A stretch of DNA of 64,000 nucleotides, taken from assembly GCF_004208535.1 (NCBI RefSeq), contig NZ_SGIS01000008.1:98330-162329 (forward strand), in the 5' to 3' direction. This stretch comes from Sphingomonas populi (GTDB taxonomy: Bacteria > Pseudomonadota > Alphaproteobacteria > Sphingomonadales > Sphingomonadaceae). The position numbers were made by a program, and so were the translations under genes. Below the pieces are notes generated by a model, which was not told the DNA's origin, did no database searches, and saw only the letters and a list, made by a program, of their open reading frames with translations. Positions 54,103-62,374 of this stretch are shown here, in pieces (position 1 is the first letter of the stretch; each line of letters starts with the position of its first letter).

Positions 54103-55014
54103 CTACGCGGCCACTGCCTTGGCGAACTCTCTCGGCGAGTGGCCGAACGATCGCTTGAACGCCGCACTGAACGCGCTTTCAGATTCATATCCGACGGACG
54201 GTGCCACGGTTGCGATAGAGACACGACCGCTCGCGAGCCGATCAGCCGCCACCATCATCCGCCAGCGCGTCAGGTAATCCATCGCCGGCTCGCCCACCGT
54301 TTCCTTGAACCGAACGGCAAAGCTCGAGCGCGACATACCGCCAATGCGGGCAAGGTCGGCGAGCGTCCAGCGCCGCGCAGGGTCGGCGTGCATCGCCGAC
54401 ATCACGGCGCGCATCTGCTTGTCGGCCAGCGCGAACAGCCAGCCTGCGCTATGGGGCGAGCGCTCAGCAAGGTGTAGCCGCAGCGCCTCAATGAGCAGCG
54501 TTTGCGCCAGGTGCCCCGCCATCAGTGTGCCGCCCGGTTGCGGGTCACGCAGCTCGCGCATCAGTCGCTCGATTAGCCATCCGAGCGCCGCCTTGGTCGC
54601 CTCTGCCCGGATGTGGACGATCGGAGGCAGTATGCCGAGCAGCAGTTCGGTGTGCAGCCCGGTGAAGTCGAAGAAGCCGCCCACGCCGGAACAGCCGCCC
54701 CCACCACCCAGGACGCCAGTCTCGCCGGCGGGGAACGAAGGGAAGAAGGCGAAGGCGTCGGTCACCGGCGCGCCGATCGCGCTGTAGAGGCTGAACGCTA
54801 CCCGGCCGGGCAGCAGGATGAAGTCGCCCGCATGAAGCGCCATGGCCGCATTTCCGTCCTCGAGCGCGATCCAACACGTTCCGGCGTGAATGGCGAAGCA
54901 TTTGACGCCCTCTGCCGGGGGGTAGGCAAGCGCCCAGTCCCCGCCGGCATCCAGGCCGCGAAATCCGTAGCTGCTGGGCTTCAGCAGGCCGAGCACGTCC
55001 GACAAGGGGTCCAT
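54103..55014 (-). CDS. AraC-family regulator with cupin sensor domain
   Basis: A 303-residue regulator: N-terminal cupin_6 domain (about 1-185, VKCFAIHAGTCWIALEDGNA, LHAGDFILLPGRVAFSLYSA) and two C-terminal HTHs (about 200-300, RRWTLADLARIGGMSRSSFA, IATVAPSVGYESESAFSAAF, FGHSPREF). This is the group next to oxidoreductases that respond to small organic or reactive molecules. It is divergent from the MDR oxidoreductase gene across about 120 bases and most likely controls it. Confidence 0.93.
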   Translation of the reverse strand: MDPLSDVLGLLKPSSYGFRGLDAGGDWALAYPPAEGVKCFAIHAGTCWIALEDGNAAMALHAGDFILLPGRVAFSLYSAIGAPVTDAFAFFPSFPAGETGVLGGGGGCSGVGGFFDFTGLHTELLLGILPPIVHIRAEATKAALGWLIERLMRELRDPQPGGTLMAGHLAQTLLIEALRLHLAERSPHSAGWLFALADKQMRAVMSAMHADPARRWTLADLARIGGMSRSSFAVRFKETVGEPAMDYLTRWRMMVAADRLASGRVSIATVAPSVGYESESAFSAAFKRSFGHSPREFAKAVAA

Positions 55015-55135
55015 TTCGACAATTCCTGGACGCTAGCGATGATATCGCGGACCTTGCCGCATGGGCAGTCCAGTGTCACCAGCCTATTTCCAATCCCAGC
55101 GCTGCATCTTCACATGGCACCGCGGGAGATCGATC

Positions 55136-56254
55136 ATGACCGACAACACCGCCCTCTGGCTCTCCTCCAAGCGCGCAGACTTCACCGTGGCGGCAGCGCC
55201 GTTTCCGAGCGCGCAGTCGGGCGAAATTGTCATCCGCACCCGCGCGATCGCCATGAACCCGATGGACCGTCTGGTGCAGACCTCGGGCGACCTGATGACC
55301 CCGTACCTGCACTACCCGGCCGTCGTCGGTTCCGATGTCGCCGGTGAAGTCGTTGCCGTCGGAGCCAACGTAACTCGGTTCAAGGTGGGCGACCGCGTGG
55401 TCGGCTTTGCTGCCAGCACCGATAAGACGCGCAACCGCGCCGCGGAGGGTGCCTTCCAAACCTATGTCGTCCTGCTCGAGCATATGACGTCGGCAATGCC
55501 CGATGCGCTCGCGTTCGAAGATGCGGCCGCACTGCCGCTCGGTATTTCGACAGCGGCCTGCGCGCTCTTCCAGCGCGATTTCCTCGCCCTGAACGCGCCC
55601 GCCAAGGGAGCGCCAGTGACCGGTCAGACCGTTCTGGTCTGGGGAGGGTCCACCAGCGTCGGCGTCAACGCGGTTCAACTGGCCGTTGCCTCCGGCTACG
55701 AGGTGATCGCCACGGCCTCGCCGCGCAACTTCGACCTGCTTAGGCGGCTCGGCGCAACAGCGGTGTTCGACTATCGCAGCCCGACGGTCGTCGCTGACGT
55801 ATCCGCAGCACTGCGCGGCAAGACGGTCGCTGGCGCCGTCGCCATCGGCGCGGGATCGGTGCGACCGTGCATCGATATCCTAGGAACGTGCAAAGGCAAG
55901 CGCTTCATCGCGACGGCGACGCCGCCAGCGTCCTTCGACGCGGTCCCGGCCGGGCGTGGTCACTGGCGCAAGCTGATTGCCGCGATGGCCGGCACCGTCG
56001 CAGGCAACATCTCGCTCGCGTTGCGCGCCCGCAGCAAGAAAGTGACCCTGAAGATGATCTGGGGCAGCACGCTGATCAGCAACGAAGTCGGGCCGATGAT
56101 CTTTGAGACATTCCTGCCGGACGCTCTTGCTGACGGCCGCTACGTAGCAGCCCCTGCGGTCGAAATTGTAGGGCACGGGCTGGCGTCGATCCCGGCGGCG
56201 CTCGAGCGCCAGCGCCGCGGTGTTTCCGCCACGAAGCTGGTGGTGACGTTGTGA
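55136..56254 (+). CDS. zinc-free medium-chain dehydrogenase/quinone oxidoreductase-like protein
   Basis: A 372-residue MDR protein: GroES-like N-terminus (PMDRLVQTSGDLMTPYLHYP, VVGSDVAGEVVAVGANVTRF, VGDRVVGFAA) and a Rossmann domain with VLVWGGSTSVGVNAVQLAVA near residue 165 and ATASPRNFDLLRRLGA. The structural-zinc Cys cluster is absent, as in quinone oxidoreductase/enoyl reductase (ToxD-like) members. It uses NADPH to reduce an unsaturated or quinone substrate. GCGGGAG precedes the ATG. Divergent from the AraC gene; its stop overlaps the next gene's GTG (GTGA). Confidence 0.9.
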   Translation: MTDNTALWLSSKRADFTVAAAPFPSAQSGEIVIRTRAIAMNPMDRLVQTSGDLMTPYLHYPAVVGSDVAGEVVAVGANVTRFKVGDRVVGFAASTDKTRNRAAEGAFQTYVVLLEHMTSAMPDALAFEDAAALPLGISTAACALFQRDFLALNAPAKGAPVTGQTVLVWGGSTSVGVNAVQLAVASGYEVIATASPRNFDLLRRLGATAVFDYRSPTVVADVSAALRGKTVAGAVAIGAGSVRPCIDILGTCKGKRFIATATPPASFDAVPAGRGHWRKLIAAMAGTVAGNISLALRARSKKVTLKMIWGSTLISNEVGPMIFETFLPDALADGRYVAAPAVEIVGHGLASIPAALERQRRGVSATKLVVTL

Positions 56255-56676
56255 GCGGGTTCGTCGTCAGCGTCACGCGCTTCCGCGTTCGCAGCCTGCG
56301 GTTCCTGCCCTTCTTCCTGATCCATGCGCAGCGCTGCCTGACGCAGATCAGGAGAAGTGACGGCTATCTGGCTGGAGCGCTACGCCACGATCGCGATCAT
56401 GCCTATTGGACGACGAGCGTGTGGCGTGATGAGGCTGCCCTGCTTGCCTATGTCACCGGCGGCGCCCACCGCACCGCGATGCCCAAGATGAGCGAGTGGG
56501 GCGACGAGGCCAGTACCGTTCGGTGGGTTCAGGACAGTGCGGAACTTCCGTCCTGGCCGGAGGCGATCGAGCGGATGCGGCGCGAGGGACATGCCCTGCC
56601 GCTCCTTCATCCGGGACCGGGGCATGCCGGTCTTGGCTTCGCGGCAAGCGAGCCTGCGCAGATGGCGCGGATCTGA
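56251..56676 (+). CDS. DUF3291/monooxygenase-like small protein
   Basis: A 141-residue protein starting with a GTG that overlaps the preceding stop. VSVTRFRVRSLRFLPFFLIH, RSDGYLAGALRHDRDHAYWT and GGAHRTAMPKMSEWGDEAST resemble the dimeric alpha-beta-barrel (ABM-like) proteins annotated DUF3291 or spheroidene-monooxygenase-like. No cofactor motif is visible. Coupling to the MDR gene suggests a shared substrate, under AraC control. C-terminal Pro/Gly-rich tail is disordered. Confidence 0.78.
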   Translation: MSGFVVSVTRFRVRSLRFLPFFLIHAQRCLTQIRRSDGYLAGALRHDRDHAYWTTSVWRDEAALLAYVTGGAHRTAMPKMSEWGDEASTVRWVQDSAELPSWPEAIERMRREGHALPLLHPGPGHAGLGFAASEPAQMARI

Positions 56677-56818
56677 AGAGTCAGGCGATGCAGTCCCCGC
56701 CTCGCCGCAAGCCGCCGAAGGCCGGCCATTATTGAATTTGGGACGACCATTCGCTGCCACGACACGAGCTGCCAATCGCTCGGTGCTCGGTCGTAGCGGC
56801 GGCTTGTGCTGCGAGATG

Positions 56819-57256
56819 TCAGTTGGCGGGCTGTGCCAGCGGCTGCCCCTTCGCGACGATGTACGTCACCACAACCTTGAACGGGACGGTGCCGGTTGGC
56901 TTGGCGCGGTGGATCCGACCTGCTGGTATCGCGAAGCTGTCACCTGCGCGGATCGTGCGCGCTGGCTGTCCCTCAATCTCAAGGAGGGACGAACCTGCGA
57001 GAACGTAGCCGATCTCGTTTTCAGCGTGGCTGTGCCGCTCGGCTGGCGCGCTCGGCTGAATAACCGCGATGCCGATGCTTTCTTCCTTCGCCGGGTCAGA
57101 AGCCAGCGGGAGCTTCTGGAGCTCTGTCCAGACTATGCCCTTGATGTCGGTGCTGGCATTCTGCGCAACTGCGGGCGTCCCGACTCCGATGGCGAGCACC
57201 GCAGCGGCTATCATCGCCCCATATCCGGTCGCTCTGCTAATCGTGGGCTTGTTCAT
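56819..57256 (-). CDS. exported cupin-domain protein
   Basis: A 145-residue protein with signal peptide (MNKPTISRATGYGAMIAAAV ... TPAVAQ). AGGAGAG lies 5-6 bases before the ATG at 57256. One cupin barrel: motif 1 AERHSHAENEIGYVLAGSS (two His and a Glu, metal ligands) and motif 2 RAGDSFAIPAGRIHRAKP (His). Likely periplasmic, metal-binding; function unknown. Separate transcription unit, convergent with the DUF3291 gene. Confidence 0.86.
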   Translation of the reverse strand: MNKPTISRATGYGAMIAAAVLAIGVGTPAVAQNASTDIKGIVWTELQKLPLASDPAKEESIGIAVIQPSAPAERHSHAENEIGYVLAGSSLLEIEGQPARTIRAGDSFAIPAGRIHRAKPTGTVPFKVVVTYIVAKGQPLAQPAN

Positions 57257-57399
57257 ACTGTCTCTCCTGAAGCATCGTGGTGCGGTTCGCGCCAACCTGA
57301 TGTTCGTCTTCAGCGCCCGACAGGTTACAGCACTGCGCATCTGAGGCTCGGTGAATCATCCCTCGCCGCTCGTCCTTATCGTCGCGGCATCCAGCGACC

Positions 57400-57807
57400 T
57401 CACAGCTCGGATGATAACTTGCCTTCGCGCTGCGGCGCTCGGATGAACTGCTCGATCAAGTCATCGGTCCACTCGACATACTCAACGTGCAGACCGTCCG
57501 CGTGTCGAGCGTACAGCATGCGCCCGGTAGGTACGTCGATGACCGGTTGTGTGATGATTGCGCCTTCGGCAAGAAGCTCGTCGTGCAGTGCCATGATGTC
57601 GCGCACAATGAGAGGCCCATGACTACCGCGGATCGGCGCTAAGGCTTCCTCCGTTCCCGCAACGACAAATACGTCGCCGATCCCCGCCAAATCCCAGTCA
57701 CCATATTTCAGACGCAAGTGCGCCTTTTGGCCGTGCAGCCGTTCGAACGTGGCGAGGGTTCCCTCGTAATCGTTGGTGAACACGCGAGCATATGTCTTGA
57801 GGATCAT
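57400..57807 (-). CDS. VOC-fold (glyoxalase-like) protein
   Basis: About 135 residues from the ATG at 57807 (MILKTYARVFTNDYEGTLAT), preceded by GAAGG; in-frame starts at 57831 and 57852 are less likely. Two beta-alpha-beta3 modules: FTNDYEGTLATFERLHG and HGPLIVRDIMALHDELLAEG, ending RHADGLHVEYVEW. Key metal residues are not all evident, so it may be a binding protein. It stands between cupin and MBL genes on the minus strand. Confidence 0.75.
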   Translation of the reverse strand: MILKTYARVFTNDYEGTLATFERLHGQKAHLRLKYGDWDLAGIGDVFVVAGTEEALAPIRGSHGPLIVRDIMALHDELLAEGAIITQPVIDVPTGRMLYARHADGLHVEYVEWTDDLIEQFIRAPQREGKLSSEL

Positions 57808-57897
57808 CCCAGTGCCTTCTTTGCCGATCATTTGAGCCTTTGACGAGATCACCCGGGAGCCGAGGAAATGGCGCGATCTCGATCCGAGCGCGCCAGC

Positions 57898-58890
57898 TCA
57901 CAGCTTGAGCCTGTTCCCCTTCTCCTCCCGGTCGGTCTGTTCGATCGGGTACCAGCGGTAGCCGGAACCATCGGCGGCGATGTGGCCCACGCCCGGAAAC
58001 GGCAGGTGGGGCGCCGCGATCAATGCGCGGTCTCGTGCAAAGCGCTTGAACGCGGCTTGCCGGACGGCACGCGCCTCGTCCTGGCGAACATCGAAGGTGA
58101 TCGTCACATCGGGCCGCGGGAACTGGACCGCGGCGGAATGAATGAGATCGCCGACGAAGACGAGGCTCTGACCCTTGCTCGTCAGGGTATAGAACGCAGT
58201 GCCGGGCGTATGCCCGGGGTGGAGTTCGGCGCGAATGCCCGGGAGGATTTCGCCATTCGCATCGATCGATTTGACGCGACCGGCAGTGACATAGGGCGTC
58301 AGCGTCTTCTCGGTTTCCGTCCAGAAATGCTTTTCGAGGCCGCTCTTGGCAGCGTTGGTTACATCCGAGAAGAATCGCACATCAGCACCACCGGCATAAA
58401 CCGTGGCCCGCGGGAAGACGATCTTGCCAGCCTTGGTCAGCCCGCCGCTATGGTCGGTGTGAACGTGTGTGATGAGGATGTCGGTGATCGTCTCCGGCGC
58501 GGCGCCGACGGCCGCGAGCGCGTCGAGCAGCCGCCCTCCGTTCCCAGGGCCGAAAAGTTCACCGGCACCGACATCGACAAGGATGCGCCGCCCGTTGAAG
58601 TCGATCAGGTAGGCGTTGATCGAAGCTTCCGTATGGTATGACAGAAAACTGCGGGCGAGGAGCCCATCGATCGTTTGCGTTGGGGCACCGCGCAATATCT
58701 GGTGCAGGTCCAACGGAACCGTTCCATCCGACAATGCCGTCACTTTGGCATCGCCAACGGTAAAACTGTATGTTGCAGGCTTGGTCTGTCGGACGTTCCC
58801 GGGAACGGTGTCTGGCGCGGCGGCGGCGGCAATCGCCAGGGGCGAGACGGTGGCTAAAGCAAGAAGAGCCACTGCTTTCAGTCTGATCAT
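57898..58890 (-). CDS. exported MBL-fold metallo-hydrolase (lactonase-like)
   Basis: A 330-residue protein with signal peptide (MIRLKAVALLALATVSPLAI ... AAAAAPD) and AGGAG 6 bases before the ATG. The binuclear metal site is complete: LITHVHTDHSGG (HxHxDH), His in ELHPGHTPGTA, Asp in VFVGDLIHSA and late His in AAPHLPFPGVGH. The NAYLIDFNGRRILVDVGAG strand and overall arrangement resemble methyl-parathion hydrolase/AHL lactonase-like enzymes. Substrate is uncertain: lactone, phosphotriester or ester. Periplasmic. Confidence 0.9.
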   Translation of the reverse strand: MIRLKAVALLALATVSPLAIAAAAAPDTVPGNVRQTKPATYSFTVGDAKVTALSDGTVPLDLHQILRGAPTQTIDGLLARSFLSYHTEASINAYLIDFNGRRILVDVGAGELFGPGNGGRLLDALAAVGAAPETITDILITHVHTDHSGGLTKAGKIVFPRATVYAGGADVRFFSDVTNAAKSGLEKHFWTETEKTLTPYVTAGRVKSIDANGEILPGIRAELHPGHTPGTAFYTLTSKGQSLVFVGDLIHSAAVQFPRPDVTITFDVRQDEARAVRQAAFKRFARDRALIAAPHLPFPGVGHIAADGSGYRWYPIEQTDREEKGNRLKL

Positions 58891-59011
58891 GTCGTTACTC
58901 CTGTTTGATGAAAAGGTGACATCGGCAGATTTGCCGGTGGAAGGGGTGGCCGGAGATGAGACCCACCGGGGCGGCCGTTCGCACACGGCTTCTTCCGGTG
59001 CCGCATCGGCG

Positions 59012-59644
59012 CTAGGAGAAGGCTGCGATCACCTCCCCTGGATCTGCCCGCAGCCGAAAATCCGGCTCGACGAAAGCGAAGCGGACGATGCCGCTTCGAT
59101 CGATGGCGAAGGTCGCGGGGACCGTTAGGAACCAGCTATCGGAACCGTAGATTTCCCGGAGGTCCAGGCCGCATTCTAGGTAGCGGCGACGGAGTTCCGG
59201 ATCGCTGCGGAACGCGAGCCCGGAGCGAAGCGCGACGCCGTGATCGACGTCGCATAAAACCTCTGCACCGCCTCCCAGCAGATCGCGGAGTATGGCAAGT
59301 CGGCCATCGACTTCGGGAACCACAGCGACGAAGCGCGCGTGAAGACTGGCCAATTTCGAGCTGTGCAATGCCCAGTCTGCGAGTTCCCGGCGGCAATACG
59401 GGCACCAGCCCCCGCGGTTGAAGCTGAGCACAACCGGACCATCGCCGAGCATCTCGTAAAGCGTCCGGTAGCGGCCTTCTTCATTTGGAAGGGCGAAGTC
59501 CGGGAAACGTTCTCCGACACGTGGTGCCTTGGCGCCCGCGCCATGGTGCCGGAGGCGGTCCACGACGTCCTGGAACAGATTGGCCCATTTGGGGGACGTC
59601 TGTTCGCAGTCCGCGAGGACGTCCAATGTAGCTGCATGTATCAT
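59012..59644 (-). CDS. peroxiredoxin-like (AhpC/TSA, PRX-like2) protein
   Basis: About 210 residues from the ATG at 59644 (MIHAATLDVLADCEQTSPKW); the frame is open to 59716. VGERFPDFALPNEEGRY then SFNRGGWCPYCRRELADWAL with the CPYC pair, and SDSWFLTVPATFAIDRSGIV. It parallels the protein at 44864-45508 over its whole length. The CDVDHG-ALxxGLAF segment is shared by both and not usual in classical peroxiredoxins. Likely thiol-dependent peroxide or disulfide chemistry. It follows the MBL gene with about 120 bases between. Confidence 0.9.
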   Translation of the reverse strand: MIHAATLDVLADCEQTSPKWANLFQDVVDRLRHHGAGAKAPRVGERFPDFALPNEEGRYRTLYEMLGDGPVVLSFNRGGWCPYCRRELADWALHSSKLASLHARFVAVVPEVDGRLAILRDLLGGGAEVLCDVDHGVALRSGLAFRSDPELRRRYLECGLDLREIYGSDSWFLTVPATFAIDRSGIVRFAFVEPDFRLRADPGEVIAAFS

Positions 59645-59749
59645 GACCCGGATATGCGCCTGCTGGCGCCATCCCAGTAGAGATTGGCAGCTATGGGTTT
59701 CATGCCCGCCGAACATCGAAAGGCTGACCTAAACGGACAGGACGAGCCG

Positions 59750-61042
59750 TCATTCCATTGCGGCCAACAAGGCGTCGACGGTGGTCGCGGCGAACGCAGT
59801 GAAGCTGTCGGCTACTGCATAGGGGATCAGGATGTCGCGCCCAACCGCCAGCGCGCCGCAGCTGTAGACGACGTTGGGGACATAACCGTCACGCTGATCC
59901 TCGGTTGGCGCGAGGATTGGCTTGGGCGTTCGTGCGAGCAGCCGGGTTGGGTCGTTCTTGTCGAGAAGGCAGGCGCCAATGGCATAGTTCCTGACCTTGC
60001 CCAGACCGTGGGTGAGCACCAGCCAGCCTTCCGCGGTCTCGATCGGCGAGCCGCAGTTCCCCATCTGCACGAACTCCCACGGATAGCGGGGCTCCACCAC
60101 CTTCACACCGCCCGACCATTCGAAGACATCGTCGGAGGTCAGCAACCAGATGTTCTCGTTGTCCTGTCTGCCAAGCATCGCGTAGCGGCCGCCCACGCGC
60201 CGAGGGAAGAGCGCCATGCCTTTGTTCTTCACCGCATCGCCTCGCAGCAGCCGCATGTCGAAGCCGTGAAAATCGTTGCCCACCAACATCTCTGAGCGAG
60301 CTTCCCGCCCGTCGAAGGCGGTATAGGTGCCATAGTAGGTGGCCGCGCCGTCATCATCGACGAAGCGGACCATCCGCACGTCCTCTATTCCCTGACGCTG
60401 GCTAGGCGTGACCGGAAACAAAACCGTCTCCGAAATCACCCGGCTGCCACCGCAGTGAAGCTCGACGAAGGTCGTATCGCCATCCCTGCCCTGCTCAACG
60501 ACCGGCGGCTGGGTCGTTGGGCCGACGGGATCGATGTCGAGCGCACCGCCCGGCGTCCAGACAGCGGTCCGGAAGCTAAGGGAGGACACGTGACCCTCCC
60601 CGATCGCTCGAAGCGACATGACGAACCGCACCGCGCCATCGGGCACGTCCGATTGATCCGGATGCAGGACGGCGCTGGGATTGAACAGCGCGGCCGCCTC
60701 GAAAGAATATTCCTGCGTGAAGTAGGAGCCGATCAGCAGCCGCTGGCGGTCGTTTATCTCAGCCCCAATGCCAAGCTCGGCTGCCAGCGCTTCGTAGCGC
60801 CGCATCAGCATCCCCTCGACCTCATTGTGACGCTCGTCGAGCGAATGGGAGATGTCCGCCAGCTCGGCGTCGAGTTCGCGCTCACCCAGTGCCAGGATCC
60901 GAGCGACGATGACGTCGGCACGAGATTGGTCTGCCGGACCGTGACCCTCTGGGTATCCAGGGACGAACGGCCGAGCGATCGTTCGCGAGGGGTCCGGCAT
61001 GATCGTCGCGGGATAGTGAATCATGGGTGGGCTTTTGGTCAC
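59750..61042 (-). CDS. glycoside hydrolase family 130 protein (mannoside phosphorylase-like)
   Basis: A 430-residue protein of the GH130 five-bladed propeller family. The N-terminal helical segment (about 20-90, RILALGERELDAELADISHS) is followed by propeller motifs AALFNPSAVLHPDQS, RMVRFVDDDGAATYYGTYTA and VQMGNCGSPIETAEGWLVLT with THGLGKVRNYAIGACLLDKN. GNCGSPIET near residue 330 is diagnostic. GH130 enzymes phosphorolyse beta-mannosides; the catalytic Asp is expected in the first blades. GTG start at 61042 with GAGAGGAACGAC; ATG at 61024 possible. Precedes no sugar transporter here, so its substrate is open. It lies 49 bases after the hydrolase-OsmC gene. Confidence 0.88.
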   Translation of the reverse strand: MTKSPPMIHYPATIMPDPSRTIARPFVPGYPEGHGPADQSRADVIVARILALGERELDAELADISHSLDERHNEVEGMLMRRYEALAAELGIGAEINDRQRLLIGSYFTQEYSFEAAALFNPSAVLHPDQSDVPDGAVRFVMSLRAIGEGHVSSLSFRTAVWTPGGALDIDPVGPTTQPPVVEQGRDGDTTFVELHCGGSRVISETVLFPVTPSQRQGIEDVRMVRFVDDDGAATYYGTYTAFDGREARSEMLVGNDFHGFDMRLLRGDAVKNKGMALFPRRVGGRYAMLGRQDNENIWLLTSDDVFEWSGGVKVVEPRYPWEFVQMGNCGSPIETAEGWLVLTHGLGKVRNYAIGACLLDKNDPTRLLARTPKPILAPTEDQRDGYVPNVVYSCGALAVGRDILIPYAVADSFTAFAATTVDALLAAME

Positions 61043-61091
61043 GTCGTTCCTCTCGGCACTCGTATGCTTTTCCAGCGAGGCGCGGCAGCTA

Positions 61092-62306
61092 TCAGGCCGC
61101 AGCGGCGGGTGCCGCAGCGACGGTCTCGATCCGCAAGTCGCTTTCCAAAGTCCGGTGCACGGGACAGCGGTCCGCGACCTTGAGGAGCAGCGCGCGGTGC
61201 TCGTCCGACAAGGGGCCGGTCAGGTCCACATGCCTGGTTATGCGCTCGATCTTCCCCTGCCCGGCCTGGCAATCCTGGCCGTGAACGCGGTCGTGACGTA
61301 GCCCGATGCTGACATTCTCCAGCGGAATTTTCTCGCGCGCGGCGAACAGCTTGATCGTCATGGCGGTACACGTCCCGAGAGCCGCCAGCAGCAGGTCGTA
61401 GGGCGTGGGTCCCGCATCCCATCCACCCAGTCGCAACGGCTCGTCCGCCACAAAGCGATGCTCGCCCGCGACCACGTCCTGCAGGAACTTGCCATCGGTC
61501 GAGCGCACCTGGACGGTGCCCTCGAGATCGATCGCAGTCTCCGACAACGGCTCCAGGTAGCGCTCGACCCAGGATGCGATCATCGCGGCGACCTGCTCGC
61601 CATCTCGCTTGTTCGTGAGCAGGTGGTCGGCATCATCGAGCGACATGAACGATTTGGGATGCTTGGCAGCGTCGAAGATCTCCCGCGCGTTCTCGACGCC
61701 GACGATCCCGTCGATCGGGGAGTGCATGACCAATAACGCTCGCTTCAGTTCGGCCAGCCGCCGCCCCTGATCCTGGCCCCGCGCCGCGTCGAGAAAGTCC
61801 TTCCGGACAGTGAACGTGCGGCCAGCGATCGTTATCTCAGCCTCGCCGGCACGCTCGATCTCGTCGATCTGCGAACCGAAATGGTGAAGGACATGCGCAG
61901 GGTCGAACGGAGCGCCGATTGTCACGACCGCCTTCACGCTCGGAACATCAGCGGCGGCGGCAATCACGGCAGCGCCGCCGAGTGAATGGCCGACGAATAT
62001 GGTGGGCGCTTGATATTTTTCGGCAAGGTACGTCGCCGCGTGCTTCAGATCCTCGACGTTGGCGGCGAAATGGCTGTCCGCAAATGCGCCGCCACTCGCG
62101 CCAAGCCCTGTGAAGTCGAAACGCAGCGTCGCGATGCCATGAAGCGTCAGGGCCTGCGCGATCCGCTTTGCCGCGTGGCTCTGAGACGAGCAGCTGAAGC
62201 AATGCGCGAAAAGCGCAAACGCACGGGGCTTACCCGGCGGGAGGTCGAGCGCACCGGCAAGGTCGACCCCTTCTGCATTCTTGAACGAGATCTTTTCCGA
62301 CCGCAT
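61092..62306 (-). CDS. alpha/beta hydrolase-OsmC fusion protein
   Basis: A 404-residue bifunctional protein. Residues 1-255 are an alpha/beta hydrolase: FAHCFSCSSQSHAAKRIAQA, LRFDFTGLGASGG, nucleophile GHSLGGAAV, Asp in HSPIDGIVGVENA and His in DDADHLLTNK. Residues about 265-404 are an OsmC/Ohr-like domain with redox Cys in LLAALGTCTAMTIKLFA and VADRCPVHRTLES. OsmC domains reduce organic hydroperoxides, so the fusion may hydrolyse an ester and handle the peroxide. This fusion occurs widely in proteobacteria. Leader for the minus-strand pair with GH130. Divergent from the epoxide hydrolase across 68 bases. Confidence 0.93.
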   Translation of the reverse strand: MRSEKISFKNAEGVDLAGALDLPPGKPRAFALFAHCFSCSSQSHAAKRIAQALTLHGIATLRFDFTGLGASGGAFADSHFAANVEDLKHAATYLAEKYQAPTIFVGHSLGGAAVIAAAADVPSVKAVVTIGAPFDPAHVLHHFGSQIDEIERAGEAEITIAGRTFTVRKDFLDAARGQDQGRRLAELKRALLVMHSPIDGIVGVENAREIFDAAKHPKSFMSLDDADHLLTNKRDGEQVAAMIASWVERYLEPLSETAIDLEGTVQVRSTDGKFLQDVVAGEHRFVADEPLRLGGWDAGPTPYDLLLAALGTCTAMTIKLFAAREKIPLENVSIGLRHDRVHGQDCQAGQGKIERITRHVDLTGPLSDEHRALLLKVADRCPVHRTLESDLRIETVAAAPAAAA

Positions 62307-62374
62307 TGTTACAGTCCTCCCATATAAGCCCTATTCGCCGCGTTCAGCCAAAGCGTTACAGGTCGGGAGAGCCG

